Source: Acholoe squamosa
Taxonomy: Eukaryota > Annelida > Polychaeta > Phyllodocida > Polynoidae
NCBI GenBank assembly: GCA_949317995.1
Contig: OX439044.1
Location: 44,720,166 to 44,784,165 of the forward strand
Direction: 5' to 3'
DNA length: 64,000 nucleotides
A program made the position numbers and the translations under genes. The notes below the pieces were generated by a model. It worked only from the letters and a program-made list of their open reading frames with translations, did no database searches and was not told where the DNA came from. This document shows positions 33,620 through 43,897 of the stretch, one piece after another; positions within the stretch are counted from its first letter, which is position 1; each line of letters starts with the position of its first letter.

Positions 33620-36600
33620 GAGGGGGTGTCCACAATGGCAACCGGATTACCCCCAGAGTGAGTGATTGCCATGACTGCCAGCCTATCGCAGCTTGCGGTA
33701 CTGGCAAGAATCCTCTAGCGATTTCGCCCAGCAGTGAAGCTAAGGAGCCTGATCAGTTCCTTACTCATGAGGCTGGGGAGACTGATAGTACACCAGGTGT
33801 CAAGAACCGGCAGAAGAACACAGAGGGGAAACCCGATATCAGTCCAGAGGGAGCGGCCAATGAGTTGGCCAGGGTGGGGTGTGCCCAGTTCCCCCCGGGT
33901 CATCCTTGTCTCGAATTCTTAAAGGGATGTGGATTTGACCTCGGCGCTAAGACGGAACTTGCTAAGTATGCAAGTAGTCCTACCTACTTGAAAGGTAGGA
34001 GGTGGTACGCAGTTGTATCTGTGAGTGGTAGATCCGCTGAGTTTCTTGTCGATACGGGTGCTAGCCACTCCTGTATTGCTAAGAGATTCTACGATCTTTT
34101 GCCTACGAATCATGAAACTTTCACAACGGAAGGAAATGCTCGTACGGCCGACGGTAGCATGATACAAACGTTCGGTAGAACATGTATGAGGTTCAGTCTA
34201 CAGGAAGATAAGGACTTCATCCTTACCCCTACTGTGGCGAACATCGCGGATGATGGTATACTCGGTCTGGATTTTGCTGCATTATATGGAGCAAGGTTAG
34301 ATTCCCAGAGGGGAATATTGGAAGTGAGAGACCCGTACCATCTCGAAGTACAATGTGTACTTAGGCAAGTAAGCAGTGTAGCCAGTGTAGCCCAGACTGT
34401 TAAGATACCACCAGGCACAGCCTGTGATGTCTTATGTCGAGCGGACAGACAGTTTTCAGGAAAAACTGGAGTTGTAGAGCCAGACATGGCCATGTTGTCA
34501 AGTATCGGATTGGAATCCGCTGATGTTCTAGTAGCTAACGCTGCTTGGACGGTGGTTCCTATATCCAATACCGGTAACAAGACTGTCTATGTACAGAAGG
34601 ATACGATCCTTGGATCGGTTGTCTTATCCGAATTGATAGAAGACTGTAAACATGTTTCGGCACCCGGAGCCCCTTCCTCACCCGAAAGGAGCCCGGAACT
34701 AGACACTCTAGTAGCCGAAAGCCATGTAGAAAGTGATGAACAACGTGAAGCTCTAACTGACTTGTTGTACAAGTACCGTAAAGCTTTTGCAGCACCGAGT
34801 GAACAATTGGGGCGTACCGATAAAGTACTGCATACGATTGACACTGGTGAGAATGAACCTTTTAAGATTCCTTATAGAAGACTCCCACTAGCCAAAAAAA
34901 AGGTAGCTGAGGAGGAGATAGCTAAAATGCTTGAACAGGATGTAATAATTCCATCAACCAGTCCTTGGTCTAGCCCTGTGTGCATGGTGACCAAGAAAGA
35001 TGGTAGCATCCGTTTCTGCATAGATTACCGGAAATTGAATGGTATGACCAAGAAGAATTCATATCCCTTACCACGGATCGATGAGACTATAGACTCCCTT
35101 GGAGGTAAGCAATGGTATTGCTCTCTAGACTTACAATCCGGGTACTGGCAAGTGGGTATGCATCCGAAAGATATGGAGAAGACGGCCTTTTCCAGTCATA
35201 TTGGATTATTCCAGTATAATGTGATGCCGTTTGGATTGTGCAATGCACCGGCGACATTTGAAGCCATGATGGAAACTTTATTAAGTGACCTTTTATGGAA
35301 GAAATGTCTCGTCTATCTAGACGATGTGATTGTCTTTGGAAAGACATACGAAGAATGCTTGGAAAATTTAGGTATGGTCCTGGAAAGGATCATAACTAAT
35401 GGTTTGAAGCTGAAACCCAAGAAGTGCGATCTTTTCAAAAGATCTATTAATTACTTGGGGCGAATAATCTCGAATGAAGGGATTAAAGCCGATCCGGAGA
35501 AACTGGATGCCGTGTCAAATTGGCAAGCACCCACGAATGCGAAAGAAGTTAGGTCCTTCCTCGGATTCTGTTCCTACTACCGGGACTTTATCCCAGGATA
35601 TTCAAGGGTTGCCTTTCCTATCCAGAGTTTGTCCCACTGGACACCCGGGATCAGAAAGGAACGATTCCCTTGGGGACCCGAGCAAGACGAGGCCTTTATG
35701 AAAATAAAGGATTTGTTTGCTATCACACCTGTGTTGAGATACCCCACGGAGAATGATCATTTCATTCTAGATACTGATGCTAGTAATGAAAGCATAGGAG
35801 CCGCCCTTTCTCAGGTCCAGGATGGGGTCGAAGTTCCTATAGCCTTCGCTAGTAACACGTTGAGTAAATCTCAAAGAAACTATTGTACCACTAAACGTGA
35901 GTTGTTGGCTGTGGTGGTCTATACGAAGAAGTTCAAGCACTTTTTGTGGGGGAGTGATTTCACTCTACGGACTGATCACTCTTCCCTCAGATGGTTATTG
36001 AACTTCAAAGATGCAGAGGGGATGATAGGTCGCTGGTTAGCGCACCTATCCGAATTCGGTCTAAATCACAGCCAGATTGAACACCGAGCCGGGGCAAAGC
36101 ATTTGAATGCAGATGCTTTGTCTAGAATCCCAGTGAGGAAATGTGCAAATGCTGAGTGCACTGATTGTGGAGCACACAATGCTGTGTTGGCAGGGGTTCG
36201 AGTTCCATTCGAAACCCATCCGGAACATGTCTTGAATTGGTCCTTGGAGACCATCAGGCAGTTCCAGAAGTCTGATGCAGTCACATCACGTTTGATTAAA
36301 TTCCTTAATCAGGGTATCTGTCCCCCAAGACCCGTAGTGTCATTGGAGAACAGAGAGATGAGACGATTCTTAGCTCAATGGGCCGAGCTAAAAGTCCGGG
36401 ATGGTATTCTGTTTCGATGGAAGAACCATTCTAATAGGAACAAAACCTTGCAAGTTGTCATACCTAGTGCTATGCGACGAGATATTATGTATTTCTGTCA
36501 TGGACATAGAACTAGTGGGCACTTTGGAAAGAAAAGGTCTCTAGAACGTCTGACCAGACGATACTATTGGCCCGGCATGAGTACAGATCTCACCCGATGG

Positions 36601-37851
36601 GTGGAGACCTGTCCCGAGTGCTGTAAGAACAAACCAGGACCCGGGTTAGGCAAGCTGCCATTATCCCAGGAACTGTTTGGTGTAAGGTTTGCTAGAATAG
36701 CTGTTGACATTATTAGTGGGATTCCCCCCACTCCTAGTGGCAACACGTGTATGATGGTCGTGTCTGATTATTATACCAAGTACACCCGAGTGTTCCCTTT
36801 ACCGGATCATAAGGCTGTTACTTGTGCTATGGCCTTTGTAAAAGGGTGGGTGCTGCACCTAGGTGTCCCACTCATGTTACATAGCGACCAAGGCAGAGAA
36901 TTTGAGTCTAGTCTGTGGCAGGAGATGTGTAATTGTCTGGCGATCTGCAAGACAAGAACTAATCCCTATAGACCACAGAGCGATGGACAAGTAGAGAGAT
37001 TCAATAGGACTTTGATCCAAGTATTGAAGTCTCTGGTAAATGAGCAGATGGATGATTGGGATGAACAATGTGAATTCGTGGTACATGCCTATAATGGCAC
37101 TGTGCATTCGAGCACAAACTGTTCTCCTAATCTCCTCGTTTTTGGAGAGGATTTGATTATGCCAGCCGATTTGGTGTTCGGCGTAATAAGAATGAATCCG
37201 GAAGCCCCTTGCCAGGTGATGTTTGTAGAATCCCTACGGGATAATTTCAAACAAGCCTATGAGAGGGTTAGAGACGAGTTGCAGAAAACTGCGCGTTGGC
37301 AGAAAGTTGGCTATGACACAGGTCTAAAAGCTAGATTTTTTAATCTAGGGGATAGAGTACTGCGTCTACACCAACCTCTAGCTAACCTGAAATTAGCCAG
37401 TAATTGGGATGGACCTTTCACTATAACTCAGGTTATTAGTGATTGCACAGTGATTATTAAATCACAGCTTGGTAAATGTTACAAGTCAAATGTAGCGAGA
37501 CTACGCCCATGGAGGGGGAGGGATACCTCCACCGAAATGTACGGCGATGGTCTATTGGAAGTAATGGAACAGAGTCGTGTTAAGCAACTCGAAGTGGTAC
37601 CGACCCGAAAGCGAGGACCCGGGCGGCCACGGAAGGTTGCAGACCCGAAGAGGGTGGTGCCCCCTGTCGTAACATCCGGAAAGCAGGGGAAGATACAAAA
37701 AGTCTCGGCAGGCGCAGGTAAAAATAAGAGGAAAGGTCCCTCTAAGGCTAAGAAGACCTTGGAAAAGGCTCTTATGGATACCAGGTCAATAAAAGAGGCC
37801 TCAAAACCTCTTAGACGCAGTCCAAGGTTGCTACAGACTGCCGTAACCTAG
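33592..37851 (+). CDS. Pol of element B (PR-RT-RNaseH-INT), intact
   Basis: About 1400 uninterrupted codons, expressed by -1 frameshift from gag. Counting from 33658: aspartic protease DTGAS at about residue 132; reverse transcriptase from about 400, with MPFGLCNAPATF and catalytic YLDD at about 553; RNase H with DTDAS and RTDHSSLRW; integrase HHCC finger (HGHRTSGHFG through CPECC), then the DDE core including VSDYYTKYTR, HSDQGREFE and SDGQVERFNRTL; a GPF/Y-like module near WDGPFTI. The C-terminal tail is basic with an AT-hook (RKRGPGRPRK) and ends close to RRSPRL. No chromodomain was seen. The catalytic residues appear complete, so this copy could supply enzyme in trans even with its gag broken. 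Confidence 0.95.
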   Translation, partial: GGLSEEGKLRGGVHNGNRITPRVSDCHDCQPIAACGTGKNPLAISPSSEAKEPDQFLTHEAGETDSTPGVKNRQKNTEGKPDISPEGAANELARVGCAQFPPGHPCLEFLKGCGFDLGAKTELAKYASSPTYLKGRRWYAVVSVSGRSAEFLVDTGASHSCIAKRFYDLLPTNHETFTTEGNARTADGSMIQTFGRTCMRFSLQEDKDFILTPTVANIADDGILGLDFAALYGARLDSQRGILEVRDPYHLEVQCVLRQVSSVASVAQTVKIPPGTACDVLCRADRQFSGKTGVVEPDMAMLSSIGLESADVLVANAAWTVVPISNTGNKTVYVQKDTILGSVVLSELIEDCKHVSAPGAPSSPERSPELDTLVAESHVESDEQREALTDLLYKYRKAFAAPSEQLGRTDKVLHTIDTGENEPFKIPYRRLPLAKKKVAEEEIAKMLEQDVIIPSTSPWSSPVCMVTKKDGSIRFCIDYRKLNGMTKKNSYPLPRIDETIDSLGGKQWYCSLDLQSGYWQVGMHPKDMEKTAFSSHIGLFQYNVMPFGLCNAPATFEAMMETLLSDLLWKKCLVYLDDVIVFGKTYEECLENLGMVLERIITNGLKLKPKKCDLFKRSINYLGRIISNEGIKADPEKLDAVSNWQAPTNAKEVRSFLGFCSYYRDFIPGYSRVAFPIQSLSHWTPGIRKERFPWGPEQDEAFMKIKDLFAITPVLRYPTENDHFILDTDASNESIGAALSQVQDGVEVPIAFASNTLSKSQRNYCTTKRELLAVVVYTKKFKHFLWGSDFTLRTDHSSLRWLLNFKDAEGMIGRWLAHLSEFGLNHSQIEHRAGAKHLNADALSRIPVRKCANAECTDCGAHNAVLAGVRVPFETHPEHVLNWSLETIRQFQKSDAVTSRLIKFLNQGICPPRPVVSLENREMRRFLAQWAELKVRDGILFRWKNHSNRNKTLQVVIPSAMRRDIMYFCHGHRTSGHFGKKRSLERLTRRYYWPGMSTDLTRWVETCPECCKNKPGPGLGKLPLSQELFGVRFARIAVDIISGIPPTPSGNTCMMVVSDYYTKYTRVFPLPDHKAVTCAMAFVKGWVLHLGVPLMLHSDQGREFESSLWQEMCNCLAICKTRTNPYRPQSDGQVERFNRTLIQVLKSLVNEQMDDWDEQCEFVVHAYNGTVHSSTNCSPNLLVFGEDLIMPADLVFGVIRMNPEAPCQVMFVESLRDNFKQAYERVRDELQKTARWQKVGYDTGLKARFFNLGDRVLRLHQPLANLKLASNWDGPFTITQVISDCTVIIKSQLGKCYKSNVARLRPWRGRDTSTEMYGDGLLEVMEQSRVKQLEVVPTRKRGPGRPRKVADPKRVVPPVVTSGKQGKIQKVSAGAGKNKRKGPSKAKKTLEKALMDTRSIKEASKPLRRSPRLLQTAVT
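33610..33654 (+). promoter_or_regulatory. -1 ribosomal frameshift signal, element B
   Basis: GGAAAAC (33610-33616) directly precedes the gag stop TGA. Five bases after the heptamer a stem GGGGGT (33622-33627) can pair with ACCCCC (33649-33654). The pol frame is -1 relative to gag and opens only at 33592, so slippage must occur within 28 bases. Element A has the same heptamer before its stop. Confidence 0.6.
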
Positions 37852-38405
37852 CCTGTTAACACAACGAGTGTGTTGTCCTGTACTGTGTACTGTTATATGT
37901 TGTAACCTAGTTCAATGTATATTTGAGCCGGTCAAGAGTCTCTGGAAAAGGTCCTATGACAATGAACCCATGGTTTTGGACGGATAATCCGGTGGATATG
38001 CTTATGCTATCCATAAACTCCAGAATACCTAGCGAATTGTCATAGTCGAACCCTGAGTACGGACGGACGACCGATCGGGTATTGTATTGTTTTTATGTAA
38101 GGGCGCGTGACCTAATTAAGGGCACGCGGGAAAGTTGTTGACCCATTTTCGAATGGTCACGTGAGGCGCCAGTTTGATCATGCGCAGCGATTCAAGTTCG
38201 AGTATCCCGCCATATTGTCTTATTCCTGCGAAGGAAGAAGACGTGGCCGAGGGTGGTCTTGCTCTTGTTGGAGTCTGATAGCCCGTGACAGCCATATTCC
38301 GAGGTGTGCCCTCGTTAAAAGGCACCCGCCTTTCACTGGGTAAGCAGTACTCACTGCTTATCCGGTGGATTGGGATATTTTATCCCCGAACAGCCACTTC
38401 TGTCG
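37852..38405 (+). promoter_or_regulatory. Pol-ORF3 spacer of element B, candidate internal promoter
   Basis: 554 bases without a long frame. It is CpG-richer than the flanks and has an E-box core in GGTCACGTGA (CACGTG at 38158-38163) and an NRF1-like half site CATGCGCAG near 38179. No TATA box near 38350 is evident. ORF3 is too far from pol for simple reinitiation, so an internal promoter or a spliced subgenomic RNA is needed. Confidence 0.35.
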
Positions 38406-41400
38406 ATGGCAGAAGAGGCCGTCCGTCTTGGCGGCGGTGCCGGTGCCAGCACCCCGCCAGAGTATGGAAGTGGTTCTCCCAAGAGTCCCACTTATACATA
38501 CGACGATCAGCAATACGATGCTGATTGTGATCAAATGGATCAACAAATGAATGTTGATCAGTACTTCTCTGGAGTAGACGATAGCGACGTAGAATCGTTC
38601 TACGACGCATCCGACAACTCCAGACAAGTTAGTCCTGAACGCCGAGGCGTTCAACAACAAATTGATGTAGGTGAGCCTTATGTAGCCCCTCCATCCGAAG
38701 GTTTGAGTGGAGAACCGGCAGGAGCCCAGTCTCTTGACAGGGCTCTGATGCCACCTCCCCCTCAACTGCCGCCCCGTCTTGGTGGGAGTACCTCATTCGG
38801 TGCTTTGGGACCTGCTTCTCCGGTTGACAGGCCAATGCACCTAGAGCTGCCCTTCCCAGACAGTCCCGAATGGCATGATGTAGCCGGTCCATATGACGGA
38901 CGGATGTTAGCAATTTCCGAGGAAATGCTGATACCCACCTGTTATGGGACGCCCAGAGAGGTTGACGAGCGTGTTGTCAACGCAATCTGGGAATGTGCTC
39001 ATCCGCAGTGGGCTAATACCTTTCCGGAGTCCTGGTTGATGGATTACCATCAGATGGCCAAAGGATTGGTAGTCCACTTATGGTTTCGTAAAGCCGTCTG
39101 GGACGCAGAAATGGCTTTCCGAAGGAATACCTCTTATAGGCCTTCCTATGTGTCTGACAAAACGGGTTACACCGGTGTCAAGGCAGATGAGGTCTCTAGA
39201 TACATAGACAGAGACCAGATCCTACTGTTAAGCACAGCGGATGAGTATGAAGCAGCAGGTAACGCTGTTGTGGATTACTGTCCAGGGGTCCCTATTACGT
39301 CTCAAACCATTGAGGCAGAAGAGGCCCGTATTGGTGTGTCTCCACTAGACAGACTCGGGGTAATACAAGACCTCGTAGTACGTCTATTGGAGAGACAGTA
39401 TGCACTGGCGCATCCGGAGTTAGTACCCGGACCCGCACCCGTGCAAGTAACAGCCAAGATGGCCGATCGGATGGACCGTCTCATGTCTCCTGCTGAAGCT
39501 CCCACCTTGGGAGGCGCAGCAGTAGTACCTGAGAAGGCCCTACCTGATGCAGATGTTTCCCTTAAAACTGCTCAGTCTACCCCTACGAAGACTGAGCAAG
39601 TAAAGGAGAAAGCAGCTGGTGGAAAGGGTAAAACAACCCCCACCAAAGGTAAGGGTAAAGGGAAGCGGTCAGGAACCGAACCCTCTACCAGCACGAGTGT
39701 GGACGACAGTACCCGAACCCGTCGGGTGTCTCCACGCTCGGCCAATAAGAAGGGCGCTAAGGCTTCGGATGTCTCCGGCAATGAGACGGACGCATCCGAG
39801 CCTGGCACTTCTACTAACGGCAGATCCCGCAGGAGGAATAAGAAGAAGGTTGACCAACGCAAACCTGAACCTATCGAGGTAGACGTTCAAGCTGATAATA
39901 CAGAAGCTGAACCGGCTGTCCCAACCGTAAAAGTTGAGCTCGGTGTGCCAATCGTCAAGCTACACGACGTAATGGCCGATTTGAGTGGAGACGCTCAAGA
40001 TGCTGCAGCCCAGGTCCTCGCGGGTCAACAACCCGTTGTGCAACCTGTGGATGTACCATCCGACCCGGAGGGAGAGGAGCCGGTTGACCCAGTTGTGGAT
40101 GTCACTCCGACTGACGAGCAAGAGGCTGCTATCTGGGCTAACGCCAATAGCAACTTTGCCGACTTCATTCCTCTACACAGGGGACACCTGAAGGGGAGTA
40201 AATCCGTATGGAGACTGCCCCCTCGGATCACCTGTGAGAGGCAGGAAGATATGGAGGAGTGGCTTCGCAAGAAGCTCTCTGATAGAAAGCCGGCCAATAT
40301 GTACTGGATCTATTGGGAATTCGTTAAGAATTCGCCCAATGGTCTGTACAATTATGACCAGAAGGGCAAGCTCAAGTTTGCTCTAGATGAGTACTACGGG
40401 GAGGATCGTAAGGATTGTCCCTTCCAACGTTGTACTCAAAGTGAGGGTGAGGTTGAATTCTTCATCGAGAAAGACGCGTTCCTTCGTCATCTCGTGGAGG
40501 TTCATATGCACCAGAGGCCGGAATATGTCTGCGACCGAGAGGTTGGCAAGAAATGTGCTAAATGCACAGGATGTGTCACCCCCCGACGCGGAGACATGGT
40601 CCGGCACTATGTGACTTCGCATGGAGAGGGCCTGGAGGCAGCCATAGATCGGGTGATGAAAATTCACTCCGAACTCTATGGCAACCTTAGGGGCCTCAAT
40701 GCAGAGAAGTTGGCTTCCCTCACACCGAGTACGAAGCAGTTTGCGCCTACGGTTCCTGGTACTAACCAGAAACTAAAGGCTCGGTTTGCCCAGACTCCCG
40801 GGTCCGGCAAACTAGAGTACGCTCAGGAGGAGTACGATCTGTTAAACGAATGGAGAAGCTACAAGGCCCGCCGTCGTGGTGGGGCTTATGTAACTCCATC
40901 CGGAGAACAGGTCCGAAGCCGCAGGGATTACCGCCAGGGACCCTCTGTAGCAGATAGGAAGAGACAGGCGTCTGAATCTCCAAGCCGAGCCAGGTCACCA
41001 CTGGAGGCGCTGGAGAGACAGACAAATGGGGGAAGGAAGAAGCCACATCTTCCATCTCCTACTGGAACTCCTTCCCATTATGGGCGAGCACCAACTCCAC
41101 GAGGTGCACAGAACCCGACATTCTTTGGTGTCAGTGGACCGAGTGGCCAGTCCGCCCGGAAACACGCGCCTTTGAATGTCAAAGACCCGAAGCAGTACCC
41201 TGCTATGGGCCCACCCGGACCAGAGATGCAAATCTTTGATCAGTACGGGAGGGTCAAGCAGGAACTGCCGACAGTAGGAGGTCAAGCTCCCCGACCTACA
41301 ATGAGTGCTGTGGTGAGACAACGTCCACCCGCACCATTGTTGACGGCCAAAGACCTTAGAAGGGAATTGTCACGGTTGCCCCTGGTTCAGGGATTACCAA

Positions 41401-42083
41401 CTCAAGGCCCTTCTTCGACCACTGCTAGTGCGGTTACTACTGCGGTTGCTTCTTCGCACACGCAGGTAGCTGTCACTGCGAGTGGGTCTGGAGCACAGCC
41501 GAAGCCTCAGGGTCAGGCACCCCCACCTGGTGCTGTGGTTCATCGGCCTAAGCTGATCCAGACAGTGGAGACCTTCTTCAAGAAGGAGGACAAATTGTCT
41601 TGCAATATCCAGAGCAAACAATTTGAGACGCTACAGCACCATCTGGAAAACCTCCACCTGGACATGTATCGTCGGACCGTGTCGAGCACTCTCCAGTGTA
41701 TTGACGCGATCCAGAAGTCAGAGATCAACCGAATCTCGACTCAGATCAAAGCGGATGTTGCCAAAGATAAGCAGGAAGCTGCTAATCTGCGGCAGGAGGC
41801 CCTATCCGAGAAGGAAACAGCTTCTCAGATGCTCGACCTAGAACGAGCAACGAACATGAAGAACCAGCAAAAGTTCTTCAAGGTCTTCGGAGTTATCATG
41901 GATAACTGGGACGGTACACCTGAGCATGCTTTGAAGCTGTTCGAAGCACGCCAAAAGGTGAAACTTACACCTGCTGTCCCCGCATTGGCACCTACGGATG
42001 GAACTGGTATGAACCCCCCTGTTCAGCCACTGGCTCAACAACCGGGTCCAAACCAGCCACCCGAGGAGAACATGGAACAGTAA
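38406..42083 (+). CDS. ORF3 of element B: zinc-finger/coiled-coil protein of unknown function
   Basis: An intact frame of about 1225 residues from the ATG at 38406; it is open upstream to 38370 without ATG. I recognise no family. In order: acidic N-terminus; a conserved block near residues 150-230 with FPESWLMDYHQMA; a long Pro/Ser/Lys-rich region with basic NLS-like patches; a block with MYWIYWEFVKN; two C2H2-like fingers, the first C671-x4-C676-x18-H695-x4-H700 and the second about 709-745; a disordered region; and a C-terminal coiled coil around 1100-1160. No signal peptide or membrane span is visible, so it is not an envelope protein. It aligns block by block with ORF3 of element A. A nuclear or particle-associated nucleic-acid-binding role is inferred. 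Confidence 0.8.
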   Translation: MAEEAVRLGGGAGASTPPEYGSGSPKSPTYTYDDQQYDADCDQMDQQMNVDQYFSGVDDSDVESFYDASDNSRQVSPERRGVQQQIDVGEPYVAPPSEGLSGEPAGAQSLDRALMPPPPQLPPRLGGSTSFGALGPASPVDRPMHLELPFPDSPEWHDVAGPYDGRMLAISEEMLIPTCYGTPREVDERVVNAIWECAHPQWANTFPESWLMDYHQMAKGLVVHLWFRKAVWDAEMAFRRNTSYRPSYVSDKTGYTGVKADEVSRYIDRDQILLLSTADEYEAAGNAVVDYCPGVPITSQTIEAEEARIGVSPLDRLGVIQDLVVRLLERQYALAHPELVPGPAPVQVTAKMADRMDRLMSPAEAPTLGGAAVVPEKALPDADVSLKTAQSTPTKTEQVKEKAAGGKGKTTPTKGKGKGKRSGTEPSTSTSVDDSTRTRRVSPRSANKKGAKASDVSGNETDASEPGTSTNGRSRRRNKKKVDQRKPEPIEVDVQADNTEAEPAVPTVKVELGVPIVKLHDVMADLSGDAQDAAAQVLAGQQPVVQPVDVPSDPEGEEPVDPVVDVTPTDEQEAAIWANANSNFADFIPLHRGHLKGSKSVWRLPPRITCERQEDMEEWLRKKLSDRKPANMYWIYWEFVKNSPNGLYNYDQKGKLKFALDEYYGEDRKDCPFQRCTQSEGEVEFFIEKDAFLRHLVEVHMHQRPEYVCDREVGKKCAKCTGCVTPRRGDMVRHYVTSHGEGLEAAIDRVMKIHSELYGNLRGLNAEKLASLTPSTKQFAPTVPGTNQKLKARFAQTPGSGKLEYAQEEYDLLNEWRSYKARRRGGAYVTPSGEQVRSRRDYRQGPSVADRKRQASESPSRARSPLEALERQTNGGRKKPHLPSPTGTPSHYGRAPTPRGAQNPTFFGVSGPSGQSARKHAPLNVKDPKQYPAMGPPGPEMQIFDQYGRVKQELPTVGGQAPRPTMSAVVRQRPPAPLLTAKDLRRELSRLPLVQGLPTQGPSSTTASAVTTAVASSHTQVAVTASGSGAQPKPQGQAPPPGAVVHRPKLIQTVETFFKKEDKLSCNIQSKQFETLQHHLENLHLDMYRRTVSSTLQCIDAIQKSEINRISTQIKADVAKDKQEAANLRQEALSEKETASQMLDLERATNMKNQQKFFKVFGVIMDNWDGTPEHALKLFEARQKVKLTPAVPALAPTDGTGMNPPVQPLAQQPGPNQPPEENMEQ

Positions 42084-42397
42084 AAAACTGTTGCATGAAG
42101 ATCGGACATAATTGTGTGTCCCGGGGTTCTATTACCCATGCATTGTTGGATAAGAAACCATTTTTTTATCCAACCCGTATTGATTCGGGTACCAAACTGT
42201 ACCCTAATCCGGAAACTGAAAACAGAAGGAGAAAACAAACAAGTCACTCTGGAGGAGGAGTACGAATGCTGTAAACACCATAATTGTACTGTGCCACAAT
42301 GTAATGACTGTGCCTATTATAAAATCATGGACAATTTACACTAATATGGACTTTTGAACTACAAACCGGATTTACTACTACACCACTACTATTTGTG

Positions 42398-42643
42398 AGC
42401 TAGCACTACAGGCATCAGGGTTTAGCTACGCCCATAGAGTCCATCAACAGTCTACAACTGGATCTACTATAACCTCCAGTTAGCTAGCACTACAGGCATC
42501 AGGGTTTAGCTACGCCCATAGAGTCCATCAACAGTCTACAACTGGATCTACTATAACCTCCAGTTAGCTAGCACTACAGGCATCAGGGTTTAGCTACACC
42601 CACCAACAAGTTTTACTATAGCACTTCAGGCATCAGGGTTCAG
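42398..42643 (+). repeat. 84-bp tandem repeat in the 3' region of element B
   Basis: Two full 84-base units start at 42398 and 42482, each with AGCTAGCACTACAGGCATCA. A third, truncated and diverging, starts at 42566, and a degenerate piece lies near 42617. They follow ORF3 and precede the AT-rich 3' region. Confidence 0.9.
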
Positions 42644-43464
42644 CTCGCCCATACCAAGCCATCAGCAGCATCCGACTCCTGTTACATCCTCCAATCATGA
42701 AAACAAGTAACTTTGTTGATATTATTATATTGTATGTAAAAATGTATTTATAACTATATAATATCTTTTATAAAGATATATTATTATATAAGGGTACCTA
42801 TAAATATACTGGATCTGCGAATCCTAAAAGTTATTTAAGGTAATCCTAGACCTATAACTGTCTATATAGGTCATTCCTGGTCTCAATATATTAAGAGACT
42901 ATAATTCTTCTGTAACTTGTAAATATAAAACACTAAGGTATAAACTGAGCTGCGTCTCAAAAGTATAAATATTTTTCTATAAAATAAGAGAAGGTCCAAC
43001 GGATTTCTCTAAACTTAGTATTGTATTACTCAGGTTAATACCTAATTGTGTTCATATAGTATCAGATTAATTGTCCATATCTGATCATTAATATTTAATT
43101 CACTCTGTAAAGTAGACAGAGCTGTTAATTTAAAAAGTCGAAAATTTTTTCCGGGTTCAATAACCATAATACGATCATTGTTAACAACCACCGGTCCTTT
43201 TCAGGACCCTACTGTTGTCAAAACGTTACTATAAATCTGTGATAATTGTATATTTATCATTTATGGTTGTTATAAGCTAGTGATGGAAATAACATGAACG
43301 ACACTCGATGCTATTATTGTATAATTTTTCAGAAATAGGATAGTCTTATACTATAGCCTATTTCACATCGAGCAAGTGTAATTAATACCCCTTTTTAGTA
43401 TTGTAAACAATCACTTACTAGGTTATTAATACACTGCGGTTTAATTACCCCCAAGTTATTGTCT
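42644..43464 (+). other. AT-rich 3' untranslated region of element B
   Basis: No frame of note. It contains a motif at 43133-43165 (AAAAGTCGAAAATTTTTTCC followed by GGGTT) that recurs at the equivalent place in element A. Confidence 0.6.
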
Positions 43465-43475
43465 AAGGGGGGCAG
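43465..43475 (+). other. Polypurine tract of element B
   Basis: AAGGGGGGCAG immediately precedes the 3' LTR, as needed for plus-strand priming. Confidence 0.8.
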
Positions 43476-43893
43476 TGTAGGGGTATGGTATTTTACACTT
43501 TAACGTTCATGCACCCGTGAGACTCAGACCTAGGTCCTTCGGGTGTGGTGGGGGAATCCGGATGGCAGGTGGCAGCACCTGCCTCTGGGTTCGTATCCAC
43601 TACACCAGGGGGCCTACCACTCGTCCGCCACACGTCACGTGGCCGGTCTGAGTTTCGCGGGCTTTTCCCCTATATAAGGCTGGTCCTAGCCCTAGGTTCC
43701 TCAGTAGTGGTTTACCCACTGCTCAACCAGGTTGTTACCCGAAAGGGTAACCGAATGCACTAGCAGCATGTAGTCCTCTGAGGCTGTGATCGTATGTAAC
43801 GCAAGCTCTGAAATAAAAGCTCGGTTGCCTACCCGGAAACTTTTCTCTCTCTTCGTTATGATTTAATCTAACTTAACGAGACGAACCACTACA
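43476..43893 (+). repeat. 3' LTR of element B
   Basis: Same length as the 5' copy and, on reading, identical, which implies a very recent insertion. Confidence 0.95.
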
Positions 43894-43897
43894 CAAT

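Larger units (their letters stand above)
29688..43893 (+). mobile_element. Gypsy-type LTR retrotransposon B, nested in element A
   Basis: Two 418-bp LTRs (29688-30105, 43476-43893) show no difference on reading. The 4-bp duplication CAAT (29684-29687, 43894-43897) belongs to the gag of element A, whose frame is preserved across the insertion. Organisation equals that of A: tRNA-His primer site, gag, pol in -1 frame, ORF3, tandem repeats, polypurine tract. Pol and ORF3 are intact; gag is interrupted only by the MITE at 32052-32776. A and B are related but distinct families, with clearly different LTRs and Gag N-termini but alignable Pol and ORF3. Confidence 0.95.

Noticed and set aside
38406..42083. 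ORF3 as a retroviral-type envelope gene
   Set aside because: No signal peptide, no membrane anchor, no furin-like processing region; zinc fingers and coiled coil instead.
42398..42643. CRISPR-like array
   Set aside because: Units are contiguous 84-bp tandem repeats without spacers, inside a eukaryotic retrotransposon.
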